Positions 34,319-43,004 of a DNA stretch of 64,000 nucleotides are shown here, piece by piece; position 1 is the first letter of the stretch, and each line of letters opens with the position of its first letter. A program made the translations under genes and the position numbers. Origin of the DNA: JAEZDC01 sp036676415 (GTDB lineage: Bacteria > Bacteroidota > Bacteroidia > Chitinophagales > Chitinophagaceae); assembly GCA_036676415.1 (NCBI GenBank), contig JAKFCX010000021.1, positions 1 through 64,000 of the forward strand, read 5' to 3'. A model generated the notes under the pieces. It worked only from the letters and a program-made list of their open reading frames with translations, made no database searches and was not told the DNA's origin.

Positions 34319-34717
34319 ATGAAATTTTATTCTCTTTTATTTGTGCTGCTGACATTTGTGGCGTGTAATCGTAAAACAGTTCCTGAAAAACCCACACATA
34401 CTGCAACTACAGAAGCACCCAAGCCTGCAGAAGAAACAGCTACCGTTGTTGTGAGTGGTGATGGGAAAGTGGTAAACTCAACTGCAAAATCAAGTAGTGG
34501 TAAAGTATATCCAGTTACACAGGCACGATCATTTACGCCAAATCAAAAAAAGAATCTTACCTATCGTTTCAAAACAATCCCTCCAAAAGTTTTGCATGTA
34601 CCTGAAAGCCTGGCAAAGAAAAATACACAGGGAACTTACTATGTTTATAAGAATAAGTTCTGGTACTGGAAAAAGGGTGATGGCTATTTTTACCTCGATG
34701 AGAATTACTACAATTAG
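34319..34717 (+). CDS. Small lipoprotein with YWKKGDGYFYL C-terminal motif
   Basis: 132 residues. Lipobox Cys16 (LLTFVACNRK), then a Thr/Glu/Ala-rich linker (about 20-60) and a C-terminal basic/aromatic segment ending NKFWYWKKGDGYFYLDENYYN. The C-terminal motif recurs in the next gene. Function unknown. Follows hisS by 40 bp. Confidence 0.7.
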   Translation: MKFYSLLFVLLTFVACNRKTVPEKPTHTATTEAPKPAEETATVVVSGDGKVVNSTAKSSSGKVYPVTQARSFTPNQKKNLTYRFKTIPPKVLHVPESLAKKNTQGTYYVYKNKFWYWKKGDGYFYLDENYYN

Positions 34718-34798
34718 TATTAACAATCTGCATTCATAAAAGCAGTGAAGCGGCATTAAGCTGGCATATTATTCTCAAGTCCAACAGCAAAACATTCT

Positions 34799-35362
34799 AT
34801 GAAAAGCTTTTTACTTGCGATCGCTGCTGCATTACTACTTACAGCCTGTAGCAGAACCAATTATCCCGGCACAGAGCCTTATCCTGTTCCTCCTGGTCAA
34901 CCAGTTCCGGGAGATCAAAGATATCCTGATCAATCACGAGTTCCGAATGAACCTTATCCCAATCCATATCCAACCGGAGACAATCGATCCTCTTACCCCA
35001 GAGAAGGACAAACAGATGGTGTAGTAACGATCGTTAAAACCGGAAATGTAAATTCTGAAGGATTACCTCCAGGCCAGGCCAAGAAAAAATATGGCGGTAA
35101 GTCAGCTAAGGTTTATGCTCCAGGTCAACAAAAGAAGAATGGTGGTGCTGGAATTGCAACAATAATATCTGTACCGGATCGATATGCATCAAGAGCTAAT
35201 TCGGGTCAGCTTTATTATAATTATCGCGGTAATGTTTACTGGAAGCAGAATGATGGTTATTATCATCTGAACAGTTCAAATAATAATGCTTACCAGAAAG
35301 AGGGCAAGAAGAACAAATCAAAAGGCAAGATCAAGAATAAAAGAGATGATGATGACGATTAA
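34799..35362 (+). CDS. Pro-rich lipoprotein related to the preceding gene
   Basis: 187 residues. Lipobox Cys17 (LLTACSRTN), a long Pro/Gln/Tyr-rich extracytoplasmic linker (about 18-65), a Gly/Lys-rich middle, and a C-terminal region NVYWKQNDGYYHLNSS matching the motif of the neighbour at 34319-34717. The tail KNKSKGKIKNKRDDDDD is strongly charged. Tandem paralogues with diverged linkers; role not known. Confidence 0.7.
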   Translation: MKSFLLAIAAALLLTACSRTNYPGTEPYPVPPGQPVPGDQRYPDQSRVPNEPYPNPYPTGDNRSSYPREGQTDGVVTIVKTGNVNSEGLPPGQAKKKYGGKSAKVYAPGQQKKNGGAGIATIISVPDRYASRANSGQLYYNYRGNVYWKQNDGYYHLNSSNNNAYQKEGKKNKSKGKIKNKRDDDDD

Positions 35363-35363
35363 T

Positions 35364-35393
35364 AAAAAGGTCTGAGTAATTCAGACCTTTTTT
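35364..35393. terminator. Bidirectional terminator between lipoprotein and thiolase
   Basis: AAAAAGGTCTGA and TCAGACCTTTTTT form a 12-bp stem with a 5-base loop and A/T runs on both sides. It lies between convergent genes and can serve both. Confidence 0.9.
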
Positions 35394-35409
35394 CATATCT
35401 ATTTATGGA

Positions 35410-36603
35410 TTATAAACTTTCATAAATAACAGCAGCACCCTGCCCTACTCCTACACACATGGTTGCCAACCCGTATTTTGCATTTCTTCTTTTCATTTCA
35501 TACAATAAAGTGCCGGATATTCTTGCTCCGCTGCAACCCAAAGGATGACCAAGTGCAATAGCACCTCCGTTTACATTTACCTTGTTGATATCCAGATCAA
35601 GATCCCTGATACAAGCTAAAGATTGTGCTGCGAAAGCCTCATTCAATTCTGTAAGATCAAGATCCGTTGCTTTTAACCCTGCTCTCTTTAATGCTTTTTG
35701 CGTAGCAGGTACAGGACCAATTCCCATGATATCAGCATCTACACCAGCAACACCCATACTAACTATTCTTCCTATTGGTGTGAGGTTGAATTGTTTTACA
35801 GCTTCCTCGCTGGCTAAAAGTAAAGCTGCGGCACCATCATTTATGCCGGATGAATTGCCAGCCGTCACTGTTCCGTCTGTGGCAAATGCGGGTTTCAATG
35901 AAGAGAGTTTATCGAATGTTGTTTGTCGTGGATGTTCATCCGTATCAACTACAAAACTTTGTTTCTTGTCACTCACTTCTACTGGAAGTATCTCATCTTT
36001 CCATTTACCAGCTTCCAGTGCGGCAAAATATTTATCCTGTGAAGCCAGTGCAAACCTGTCCTGTTCCTCTCTCGATATTTTCCATTGCTTAGCTACATTC
36101 TCAGCCGTTTCTCCCATACTATATGGATGATATAAAGCAGCTAACGTTTTATTTACAAATCGCCATCCTATCGTTGTATCGTACACTTCTGTATTCCTGC
36201 TCCAGGCCTCACCTGTTTTGGCCATTACAAAAGGTGCTCTGGTCATACTTTCTACTCCACCGGCAATGTATAACATGCCGTCACCACACATTATTGCTCT
36301 CGATGCATCCATGATAGCAGTAAGTCCACTTGCACATAACCTGTTCACAGTACTTCCGGCAACGGTTATGGGTAATCCTGCCAATAAAGCACTCATTCTT
36401 GCCACGTTTCTATTATCCTCTCCTGCCTGGTTTGCACAACCTGCAATCACTTCCTCAATGGCATTGACATCTATATTTTTATTGCGATCAACCAAAGCCC
36501 TTACCACCAGGGCAAGCAGGTCATCGGGTCTTACAGAAGCCAGTTTCCCGCCATATTTTCCAATAGGTGTTCGGATGGAATCAACGATGTATGTAGTTTT
36601 CAT
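35410..36603 (-). CDS. Thiolase (acetyl-CoA C-acyltransferase, PcaF/PaaJ-like)
   Basis: 397 residues from the ATG at 36603; a longer upstream frame is encoded by a dispersed repeat and is rejected. Catalytic residues: Cys90 (NRLCASGLTA), the His of GGAIALGHPLGCSG and the Cys of MCVGVGQGAA. The segment CANQAGEDNRNVARMSALLAGLP is typical of the 3-oxoadipyl-CoA type, but beta-oxidation thiolases are close, so substrate is uncertain. No pathway neighbours lie nearby. Confidence 0.92.
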   Translation of the reverse strand: MKTTYIVDSIRTPIGKYGGKLASVRPDDLLALVVRALVDRNKNIDVNAIEEVIAGCANQAGEDNRNVARMSALLAGLPITVAGSTVNRLCASGLTAIMDASRAIMCGDGMLYIAGGVESMTRAPFVMAKTGEAWSRNTEVYDTTIGWRFVNKTLAALYHPYSMGETAENVAKQWKISREEQDRFALASQDKYFAALEAGKWKDEILPVEVSDKKQSFVVDTDEHPRQTTFDKLSSLKPAFATDGTVTAGNSSGINDGAAALLLASEEAVKQFNLTPIGRIVSMGVAGVDADIMGIGPVPATQKALKRAGLKATDLDLTELNEAFAAQSLACIRDLDLDINKVNVNGGAIALGHPLGCSGARISGTLLYEMKRRNAKYGLATMCVGVGQGAAVIYESL

Positions 36604-36636
36604 GATTGTCAGAGCTTTAGAATAACTATTTGACTT

Positions 36637-36668
36637 GTGTTGTGTCACTCCCTTGTACGTTCAGAACA
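36637..36668 (+). repeat. Dispersed intergenic repeat, copy F
   Basis: TTGTGTTGTGTCACTCCCTT then GTACGTTCAGAAC in forward orientation, between the divergent thiolase and DUF1579-like genes. Confidence 0.72.
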
Positions 36669-36763
36669 ACACTTGGCAAGAGTCGCCGCAAGTTATATAT
36701 TCAGAAATAAATACGCCGGCAAAATTGCTTACCTTGTAAATCCCACAACCAAAATTTACACAT

Positions 36764-37384
36764 ATGAAAAAATTACTTTTTAGCCTTATGGCTGTATCAC
36801 TGTTAGCTTCAGCATGTAACAGCGATACCAAACCTTCAGATGCAGCTACTGCAATAACTACTACTGAAAAACAACTTACACCAGCAGAGGAAGAGAAAGC
36901 ATGGATGGAGTATATGACTCCAGGAAAGATGCATGAATGGCTCGCTAAATCAAATGGAACCTGGGAATCGGATGTTTTTTCATGGATGCATCCCGACTCT
37001 CCCGCAATAAAAAGCAAAGCCATCTCTGTTAATAAGATGGTATTAGGTGGCCGTTACCAGGAAGGAACATTTACAGGAGATATGATGGGTATGCCTTTTG
37101 AAGGAAGAGCGCTTGTAGGTTATGATAATGTAAAGAAGGTATTTCACAGTTCCTGGGTTGACAATATGGGTACCGGTGTTATGAATATGGAAGGTGTTTA
37201 TGACCCTAACACCAAAACACTTACCTCAAAAGGTAAAATGGTTGATCCGGGTTCAGGGAAAGAGCTTGATGTAAGAGAGGTAATAACTTTTATCGATGAC
37301 AATAACCAAAAGATGGAAATGTTCTGCACCAAAAACGGAAAAGAAATAAAGAATATGGAGATAATTTCCAAGAGAAAGAAATAA
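36764..37384 (+). CDS. DUF1579-family lipoprotein
   Basis: 206 residues. Lipobox Cys18 (LLASACNSDTK). The mature part fits DUF1579: LAKSNGTWESDVFSWM, KMVLGGRYQEGTFTGDMMGMPFEGRALVGYDNVKKVFHSSWVDNMGTGVM, FCTKNGKE. A lipocalin-like barrel is plausible for this family. Function is unknown. Single gene with terminator after it. Confidence 0.82.
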   Translation: MKKLLFSLMAVSLLASACNSDTKPSDAATAITTTEKQLTPAEEEKAWMEYMTPGKMHEWLAKSNGTWESDVFSWMHPDSPAIKSKAISVNKMVLGGRYQEGTFTGDMMGMPFEGRALVGYDNVKKVFHSSWVDNMGTGVMNMEGVYDPNTKTLTSKGKMVDPGSGKELDVREVITFIDDNNQKMEMFCTKNGKEIKNMEIISKRKK

Positions 37385-37410
37385 AGGGATTACAAAAAAA
37401 CAATATCAGG

Positions 37411-37444
37411 AAGGTCGTCTTATTAAAATCAGGACGGCCTTTTA
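37411..37444. terminator. Terminator between DUF1579-like gene and XRE gene
   Basis: AAGGTCGTC and GACGGCCTT form a 9-bp stem with one G-U pair, followed by a short T run. It lies between convergent genes. Confidence 0.65.
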
Positions 37445-37457
37445 CTTGAATAATGCT

Positions 37458-37832
37458 CTACATTATCGACCCTACACTAAAGTCATTATCCATTCCAAAA
37501 TACCTCGATGGGGGCTTCAAATTTGGTTCGCGGTTTTCTAAGTAAACCTTCAGTTGGTTAATAATTTCCTTTTTACTAAGGTTCTCAACAAACGAATTTT
37601 TTTCAGTAGTAAACATGTGCTCCCATTCATTCATGGATAATCCATATATCTCGCATGTAACTTTGAAAACACAGTAGGTTAATTCTACTCCTTCATTCTC
37701 CAGCCTACTATAAGTCGGCACACTCACCTTATGGGCTTCTGCTAATTGAACCTGAGAAAGATTTTTTGCCATACGCAAAAAATAAATCAGTTTATAGGTG
37801 TTTAGTTTCGTATGGTATAAAACGGGAGTCAT
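37458..37832 (-). CDS. XRE-family helix-turn-helix regulator
   Basis: 124 residues. An HTH_3-type domain covers about 13-65 (LRMAKNLSQVQLAEAHKVSVPTYSRLENEGVELTYCVFKVTCEIYGLS), with the Q-x-x-LA and Y-S-R-LE elements usual in the Cro/CI fold. A C-terminal basic tail follows. The N-terminal start could also be Met21, but that would cut the first helix. It is divergent from the exported-protein/GLPGLI/barrel genes, with a 146-bp AT-rich gap, so it may regulate them. Confidence 0.75.
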   Translation of the reverse strand: MTPVLYHTKLNTYKLIYFLRMAKNLSQVQLAEAHKVSVPTYSRLENEGVELTYCVFKVTCEIYGLSMNEWEHMFTTEKNSFVENLSKKEIINQLKVYLENREPNLKPPSRYFGMDNDFSVGSIM

Positions 37833-37978
37833 TTAGGGTTTACAACATATGAAAGTTACACAAAAAATGAAAATATTCTAGTATTTGAAAAACCTCATTG
37901 ATATTCAAACAAATAAAAATTGCATTTTTATGTGGGGCTATATTCTCAACATTTTCAAAACCTTTAAACTTACGAAAA

Positions 37979-38301
37979 ATGAAAAAACTAATTCTTACCG
38001 CATGGCTTGCTATAACCGCAAGCTTTTTATTTGCTGCAGATGATATGAAATTCGCAAAACTCACACCCCCTGAAAAATAGCTTCGAAAATTGACGACCAC
38101 ATTAAAAACGAAGCTGAAGATTGTACTGTTACTTCTTCTCAAACAAGCACAGTTTCAGTTGGTGAAAGTACTATTACAATTAATGCAAAATGTACCAAAA
38201 CAGCCCCTACTTGCAAGGAAGCCAATAGTGCTGCACAGAAATGTGCAAATGATCAAATTAATAAAACCCTAGCTCTGGTTCTAATTTTTACAGGATGGTA
38301 A
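37979..38301 (+). pseudogene. Frameshifted small exported Cys-rich protein
   Basis: The ATG at 37979 gives a signal peptide (MKKLILTAWLAITASFLFA) and then 14 residues before TAG at 38078. If one A is added to the five-A run at 38073-38077, the frame continues as KIASKIDDHIKNEAEDCTV to a TAA at 38299, about 107 residues in all. That part has four Cys (EDCTV, AKCTK, TCKEA, KCAND) and no stop for 220 bp. It may be a real frameshift, a sequencing error in the run, or slippage. No family is recognised. It precedes the GLPGLI gene by 59 bp. Confidence 0.6.
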
Positions 38302-38360
38302 TTTAAAAATTATAGCCCCATTTTAAACCCAAGCCAAAATAATAAATTAAAAAAATCACG

Positions 38361-39122
38361 ATGAACAAGTTCCTTTTCCTATTGATTCATCTTTCAATTG
38401 CCAACTATACAGTTGGCCAGTTTACCACTGCTAAAAATTTACTTTATTACGAAAAACAATTCAATTACGGATGGAATACAGGGTCTACAAATGTCATATC
38501 ATCTACCTGTTATCTATTTTATAATGACAGTGCGGCTTATTACATGCAAGTGCCCGACAAAAACCGAAGAACGACTTTTGATAATTCTGGTCAGACGAAT
38601 ACAGTGATCCTGGCAGATACCATAAACAGATTTTATATCGACTTAGATAACTCAATCGCCTATTCTGTAAATAAAGATAAAATACATAAGGGAATTTATG
38701 GAGACTCGGTTTATAATATGAACTGGACATTGGCTAACGAAACAAAAATGATTGATAGCGTTATTTGTGAAAAAGCAGTATGCTACTTCCGAGGTAGAAA
38801 GTATATCGCATGGTATGCGTCTAACATTGCAATTCCACTCGGGCCATACAAATTTGGTGGATTACCGGGTCTTATTGTAGAGTTATATGATGAGGATAAA
38901 ATTGATCATTACCTTTTAAGAAAAACTGAGCATTCCAACATACAATACTTATCCTTTAATAATAAACCTTATATCAGCAGGAAAATCTGGATACAGGAAG
39001 AATTGGAATTGAGAAAAAAAATAATACAAGCAAGCCAGGCAGGCAATAATGATGGCAATTGTCTTAATTGCCGGGGTACCAGTGAAATTAGTTTTGCTGA
39101 TTGGGAAAAATTAGAAGAATAG
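38361..39122 (+). CDS. GLPGLI-family protein
   Basis: 253 residues with a signal peptide (about 1-19, LFLLIHLSIANYTVG). The family motif GLPGLIVELYDED is in the middle (about 174-186), preceded by YASNIAIPLGPYKFG, the usual flank. GLPGLI proteins (TIGR01200) are restricted to Bacteroidota-type genomes and have no established function. The stop codon is directly followed by the ATG of the barrel gene, so the two are probably co-translated. Confidence 0.88.
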   Translation: MNKFLFLLIHLSIANYTVGQFTTAKNLLYYEKQFNYGWNTGSTNVISSTCYLFYNDSAAYYMQVPDKNRRTTFDNSGQTNTVILADTINRFYIDLDNSIAYSVNKDKIHKGIYGDSVYNMNWTLANETKMIDSVICEKAVCYFRGRKYIAWYASNIAIPLGPYKFGGLPGLIVELYDEDKIDHYLLRKTEHSNIQYLSFNNKPYISRKIWIQEELELRKKIIQASQAGNNDGNCLNCRGTSEISFADWEKLEE

Positions 39123-41765
39123 ATGAGATGCATGTTACTGTTTATTCTTTGCCTCCCGTTTTACGACAGTAAGGCTCAAATTAAAGGTAACATCCATACC
39201 AGTAGTGGCGTTGCAATAAGCAATGCCACTATTATTTTAAAAAACCAGAAAGGCGTTATACTTGCCTATGCCATAAGTAAAGAAAACGGCACGTTTACTA
39301 TTTCTTACAAAATTGAAGACAGCATTACATTCATCCTTGAGGCAAAACACATAAACTTTGAAACACAGCAAAAGGAAATCACTCTAAAAAACAATATTGT
39401 CAACTTTGTGTTGCTCCCTGCAATCCGTCAGCTGACAGATGTAATAATCAAGGCGAAGTTACCGCCCATAAGCGTAAAATCTGATACAATTGAGTTTAAG
39501 GCGAGTTCCTTTATGTCAACCGAAACGGTAAAAGTGCAGGACCTTCTGAAAAATCTTCCGGGTATCAAAGTGGATGCTGAGGGAAATATCACCTACAACG
39601 GACAAAAAGTTGAAAAGATTTTACTGGATGGTGATGACCTTACAGGAACAAGTTATAAGCTGATTAGTAAGAATCTTGCAGCGAACCTGATAGATACAAT
39701 ACAGGTAATAAAAAACTTCAATGAGAACAGACTCTTAAAAAGTGTGGCCAAAAGCGAACGGGTGGGCATTAACCTTAAAGTAAATCCTGGTGCACGAGGA
39801 AAACTCTCTGGTACAGGAGGCATTGGAGAAAGCTTTAACGAAAGACGTGATCTCGATATAAATAGCATTTATCTTAAACAAAAAGCAAAGTTATTTGGAT
39901 TAATAAACTTCAACACCGTATCAAACAATACAGCATCTGATATCGATTACTATTATGACCCATCCTCTCTTGATAAGAATTATAGCATTCTAAAAAATGA
40001 AAACAGTGTGATTACTACTGGTACAATAATAATGCCTTCGATCGGCAAAAAATATACATATGATAACAGCGATCTTACCAGTGCTTTAATGTTTAATAAT
40101 ACTTTAAAAAAAACGATTAAGATCAAGGGAGCCGTTGGTTTTAATCAACAGGTAAATAGCAATACATCGAATGGATATAGCAAAACCGAATTGGATGCAA
40201 ACATTAAATGGGAAATACAAAACCTGGAAAATATCTACCAAAGAGGCTATCAATGGTATGGTGCCCTTAACTTAACAAATGATAACTTAAAACGAACTAT
40301 ACAAGAGTTGAACATCAATTTCAATTCTACCAGCAATAAGAATAATTACATGAACACAACTGCATTAGCTGTTTATGATACACTTACCGAAAAACTAAGA
40401 AATACTTCCTCCAACTTTCAGGCAGCTTATACAGCAACTGCAAAGTTGTCGCCATATAAGGTTGCTTCTATAAATGCATCATTTGCAGAAACTCATTTAA
40501 ACCAAAATTTCAATTCCGCTACAGAAAGATTAGCTGCCTTTTTTAATTTGCCAGCAGATTATAAGATGAATGATCAAATTGTTGCGACTCATAAATTATT
40601 GGCGGAGCTTTCTTCCATGGTCAACGGCAAAGTAAAAAATAACCATTATGCTTATGGATTTAAATTAAATCATAGATCTATATCAACAAATAACAACACA
40701 ACATTCAGATCGATGTCTTTCCCCCCTAAATACCTTCCACGGAACAAAACTTCCTTTAATCTTTCTGAGTTCCAGTTAAGGGGATCATATTTAGCGCAAA
40801 ATGGTAAGAATTCGATAAGTATCGGTAGTAGTGCAGGAATATCAAAAGCGATGCTGTCATCAACATTCGGGATTGAAAAGAATCTCGCATCAATGCAATC
40901 GACGGTAGTATTCTCAAGGAGGTTTACGAATCTAAAGGCATTTTCAGCGTCCTATCAATTCAAAATATCACCGCCGGATATACATGTATTTTATCCCATA
41001 AACCTCATTTCAGGAAATGCTTCAATTCTGCATGGGGCGAGTGATATAAAATCAGAACGGAAACACACAGCAGTACTATCTTTTAGTTCATCCAATTTTT
41101 TTAACTTTTTAACCTACTACGCTAATATCACTTTCAGTCACCAGGATCTCAATTACGGGCAGAACCTTGTCCTGAACTCCAGCTATACAGCATTCTACCA
41201 GGCACCTCAAAAAAATAGTTCACTGCTATCCATCAATTCTTCGATTGAAAAATACGTCGCACAGCTAAAATCAAAATTCACTTTACAATTCGCTTCAACT
41301 ATTTCGAATGGGTACAGTATAATAAATGATTATGCCTCAAAAAATAACGTTATCAATCTCGAAACATCTGTTAAATGGAATAGTGCGTTCAACTTTCCAG
41401 TTAATATCGAAGCACAGTTTAACCCTCAATATTTTACCAACAAGACGCTCATAAACAATAATACTTACAAGAACCATATGACAAGCCTACAATCCTATGG
41501 AAAATTAAAAATAGCTTTGAACAAAAAGCTCTACGCTTCTCTTCTTTATAACGGGTTCAAATTAGATCCTCAAAGTAGCTTTAATACAATGGACGCATAC
41601 TTTCATTATAAATATACTGAGAAAGTATCTCTTAGTTTAACAGGTCATAATCTTACGAATAATACCACCGTTACTCAAAAAAACCTTTCCGCTACCTCAG
41701 TTTCCTTTATCAACTACAATGTTGTTCCAGCCTATATTTTATTCAAGATGTCAGTAAGTTTTTAA
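39123..41765 (+). CDS. Outer-membrane barrel with carboxypeptidase-regulatory domain
   Basis: 880 residues. A short signal peptide precedes a CarboxypepD_reg-like domain (about 20-100, IKGNIHTSSGVAISNATIILKNQKG). A plug-like region follows (TVKVQDLLKNLPGIKVDAEGNITYNGQKVEKILLDGDDL, about 138-176). The rest is beta-barrel strand pattern, ending in a terminal Phe (LFKMSVSF). It resembles OMP_b-brl_3/TonB-dependent receptors, but no clear TonB box is seen. Codon use is AT-rich compared with neighbours. Likely acts with the GLPGLI protein. Confidence 0.85.
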   Translation: MRCMLLFILCLPFYDSKAQIKGNIHTSSGVAISNATIILKNQKGVILAYAISKENGTFTISYKIEDSITFILEAKHINFETQQKEITLKNNIVNFVLLPAIRQLTDVIIKAKLPPISVKSDTIEFKASSFMSTETVKVQDLLKNLPGIKVDAEGNITYNGQKVEKILLDGDDLTGTSYKLISKNLAANLIDTIQVIKNFNENRLLKSVAKSERVGINLKVNPGARGKLSGTGGIGESFNERRDLDINSIYLKQKAKLFGLINFNTVSNNTASDIDYYYDPSSLDKNYSILKNENSVITTGTIIMPSIGKKYTYDNSDLTSALMFNNTLKKTIKIKGAVGFNQQVNSNTSNGYSKTELDANIKWEIQNLENIYQRGYQWYGALNLTNDNLKRTIQELNINFNSTSNKNNYMNTTALAVYDTLTEKLRNTSSNFQAAYTATAKLSPYKVASINASFAETHLNQNFNSATERLAAFFNLPADYKMNDQIVATHKLLAELSSMVNGKVKNNHYAYGFKLNHRSISTNNNTTFRSMSFPPKYLPRNKTSFNLSEFQLRGSYLAQNGKNSISIGSSAGISKAMLSSTFGIEKNLASMQSTVVFSRRFTNLKAFSASYQFKISPPDIHVFYPINLISGNASILHGASDIKSERKHTAVLSFSSSNFFNFLTYYANITFSHQDLNYGQNLVLNSSYTAFYQAPQKNSSLLSINSSIEKYVAQLKSKFTLQFASTISNGYSIINDYASKNNVINLETSVKWNSAFNFPVNIEAQFNPQYFTNKTLINNNTYKNHMTSLQSYGKLKIALNKKLYASLLYNGFKLDPQSSFNTMDAYFHYKYTEKVSLSLTGHNLTNNTTVTQKNLSATSVSFINYNVVPAYILFKMSVSF

Positions 41766-41850
41766 AAATCAGGAGAGGTATCACCCTATTATAGGAATAA
41801 CTAAATAATGAATACCGAATTTACTAACATTTCTTTCGCAAGGGCAATTG

Positions 41851-41858
41851 TACATTTG
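41851..41858 (+). promoter_or_regulatory. Probable -7 box of rlmN
   Basis: TACATTTG fits TAnnTTTG exactly and lies 7 bp before the ATG at 41866, implying a leaderless or near-leaderless mRNA. Confidence 0.5.
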
Positions 41859-41865
41859 CAGGCTT

Positions 41866-42912
41866 ATGGTTAGCACGCAGCAGAAGAATATCAGGCACTT
41901 GTCACTCCAGGAACTCGAAACCTATTTTGTTGAAATAGGCGAAAAGAAGTTCAGGGCCAAACAAGTATACGAATGGCTGTGGAAAAAACATGCCCATACG
42001 TTTGAAGCCATGAGTAACCTGAGTAAGGAAATGAGGGTGAAACTTGCCGAACATTTTACTTTACCTGCATTATCGGTTGAAACAACTCAATATAGTGCTG
42101 ACGGCACTGTAAAAAGTCGTTTTAAAACCGTAGAAGGAAATATGGTTGAGGGAGTATTAATTCCATCAGGCGATCGAAAAACAGCCTGCGTTTCTTCGCA
42201 GATCGGTTGCAGCCTCACCTGTAAGTTTTGTGCAACAGGTTATATGGAAAGAAAAAGAAATCTCACTTACGATGAGATCTATGATGAAGTGGTACTCATC
42301 AACCAGCAAAGCGAAAAGGTTTACAATAAAAAACTCAGCAATATTGTATTCATGGGTATGGGCGAGCCTTTGCTGAATTACAATAATGTTTTAAAGGCCA
42401 TAGAAAGAATATCAGCAGAAGATGGACTTGGGATGAGTCCAAAACGCATCACTGTTTCTACAGCCGGTGTTGCTAAGATGATACATAAACTGGGTGATGA
42501 TAAGGTAAAGTTCAAGCTGGCATTATCGCTTCATGCTGCCAATGATCAGAAGCGTAACGAGATCATGCCGATCAATGAAACAAATAACATTAAAGTGCTG
42601 ATCGATGCACTGAATTATTTTTATAAGCAAACCGGCAATGAGATCACATTTGAATATATTCTCTTCCAGAATTTCAATGATTCTATAGAAGATGCAGATG
42701 AACTGGTGAAGCTGTACCGAAAAGTTCCTGCAGACCTGGTAAATATTATCGAATACAATCCAATTGATGCTGCTAAGTTCCTTAAGCCTGATGAAGACAC
42801 TACGATGAAGTTCATGCAGTACCTTGAAAGGAATAAGGTGAATGTAAGACTTCGTCGCAGCCGTGGCAAAGACATTGATGCTGCCTGTGGCCAGCTTGCC
42901 AACAAGAACTAA
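41866..42912 (+). CDS. rlmN: Dual-specificity rRNA/tRNA methyltransferase RlmN
   Basis: 348 residues from the ATG at 41866; a longer start at 41848 would overlap the promoter box. Radical SAM motif C115-x3-C119-x2-C122 (GCSLTCKFCATG) binds [4Fe-4S]. The second catalytic Cys is C341 in DAACGQLA near the C-terminus. It methylates C2 of A2503 in 23S rRNA and A37 in tRNA. The family signature MGMGEPLLNYNNV is present. Confidence 0.96.
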   Translation: MVSTQQKNIRHLSLQELETYFVEIGEKKFRAKQVYEWLWKKHAHTFEAMSNLSKEMRVKLAEHFTLPALSVETTQYSADGTVKSRFKTVEGNMVEGVLIPSGDRKTACVSSQIGCSLTCKFCATGYMERKRNLTYDEIYDEVVLINQQSEKVYNKKLSNIVFMGMGEPLLNYNNVLKAIERISAEDGLGMSPKRITVSTAGVAKMIHKLGDDKVKFKLALSLHAANDQKRNEIMPINETNNIKVLIDALNYFYKQTGNEITFEYILFQNFNDSIEDADELVKLYRKVPADLVNIIEYNPIDAAKFLKPDEDTTMKFMQYLERNKVNVRLRRSRGKDIDAACGQLANKN

Positions 42913-43004
42913 TATACTCCTCATTAACAATTTAATAAGCAGCCGGGTTAAACCAACATCAGCGTAGGTGGTCTATTATTCCTGTAACACAAAAAACAAA
43001 TTAC

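Noticed and set aside
35960..35985. GTCACTCACTT inside the thiolase gene as a repeat copy
   Set aside because: Only the short core matches and it encodes well-conserved-looking protein; no flanking consensus.
36604..36648. Longer thiolase N-terminus
   Set aside because: The extra residues are encoded by repeat copy F; the ATG at 36603 gives the standard thiolase start MKTTYIVDSIRTPIGK.
41848..41865. Longer rlmN start (18 bp upstream)
   Set aside because: The TACATTTG promoter box covers that start; the ATG at 41866 matches the expected protein length.
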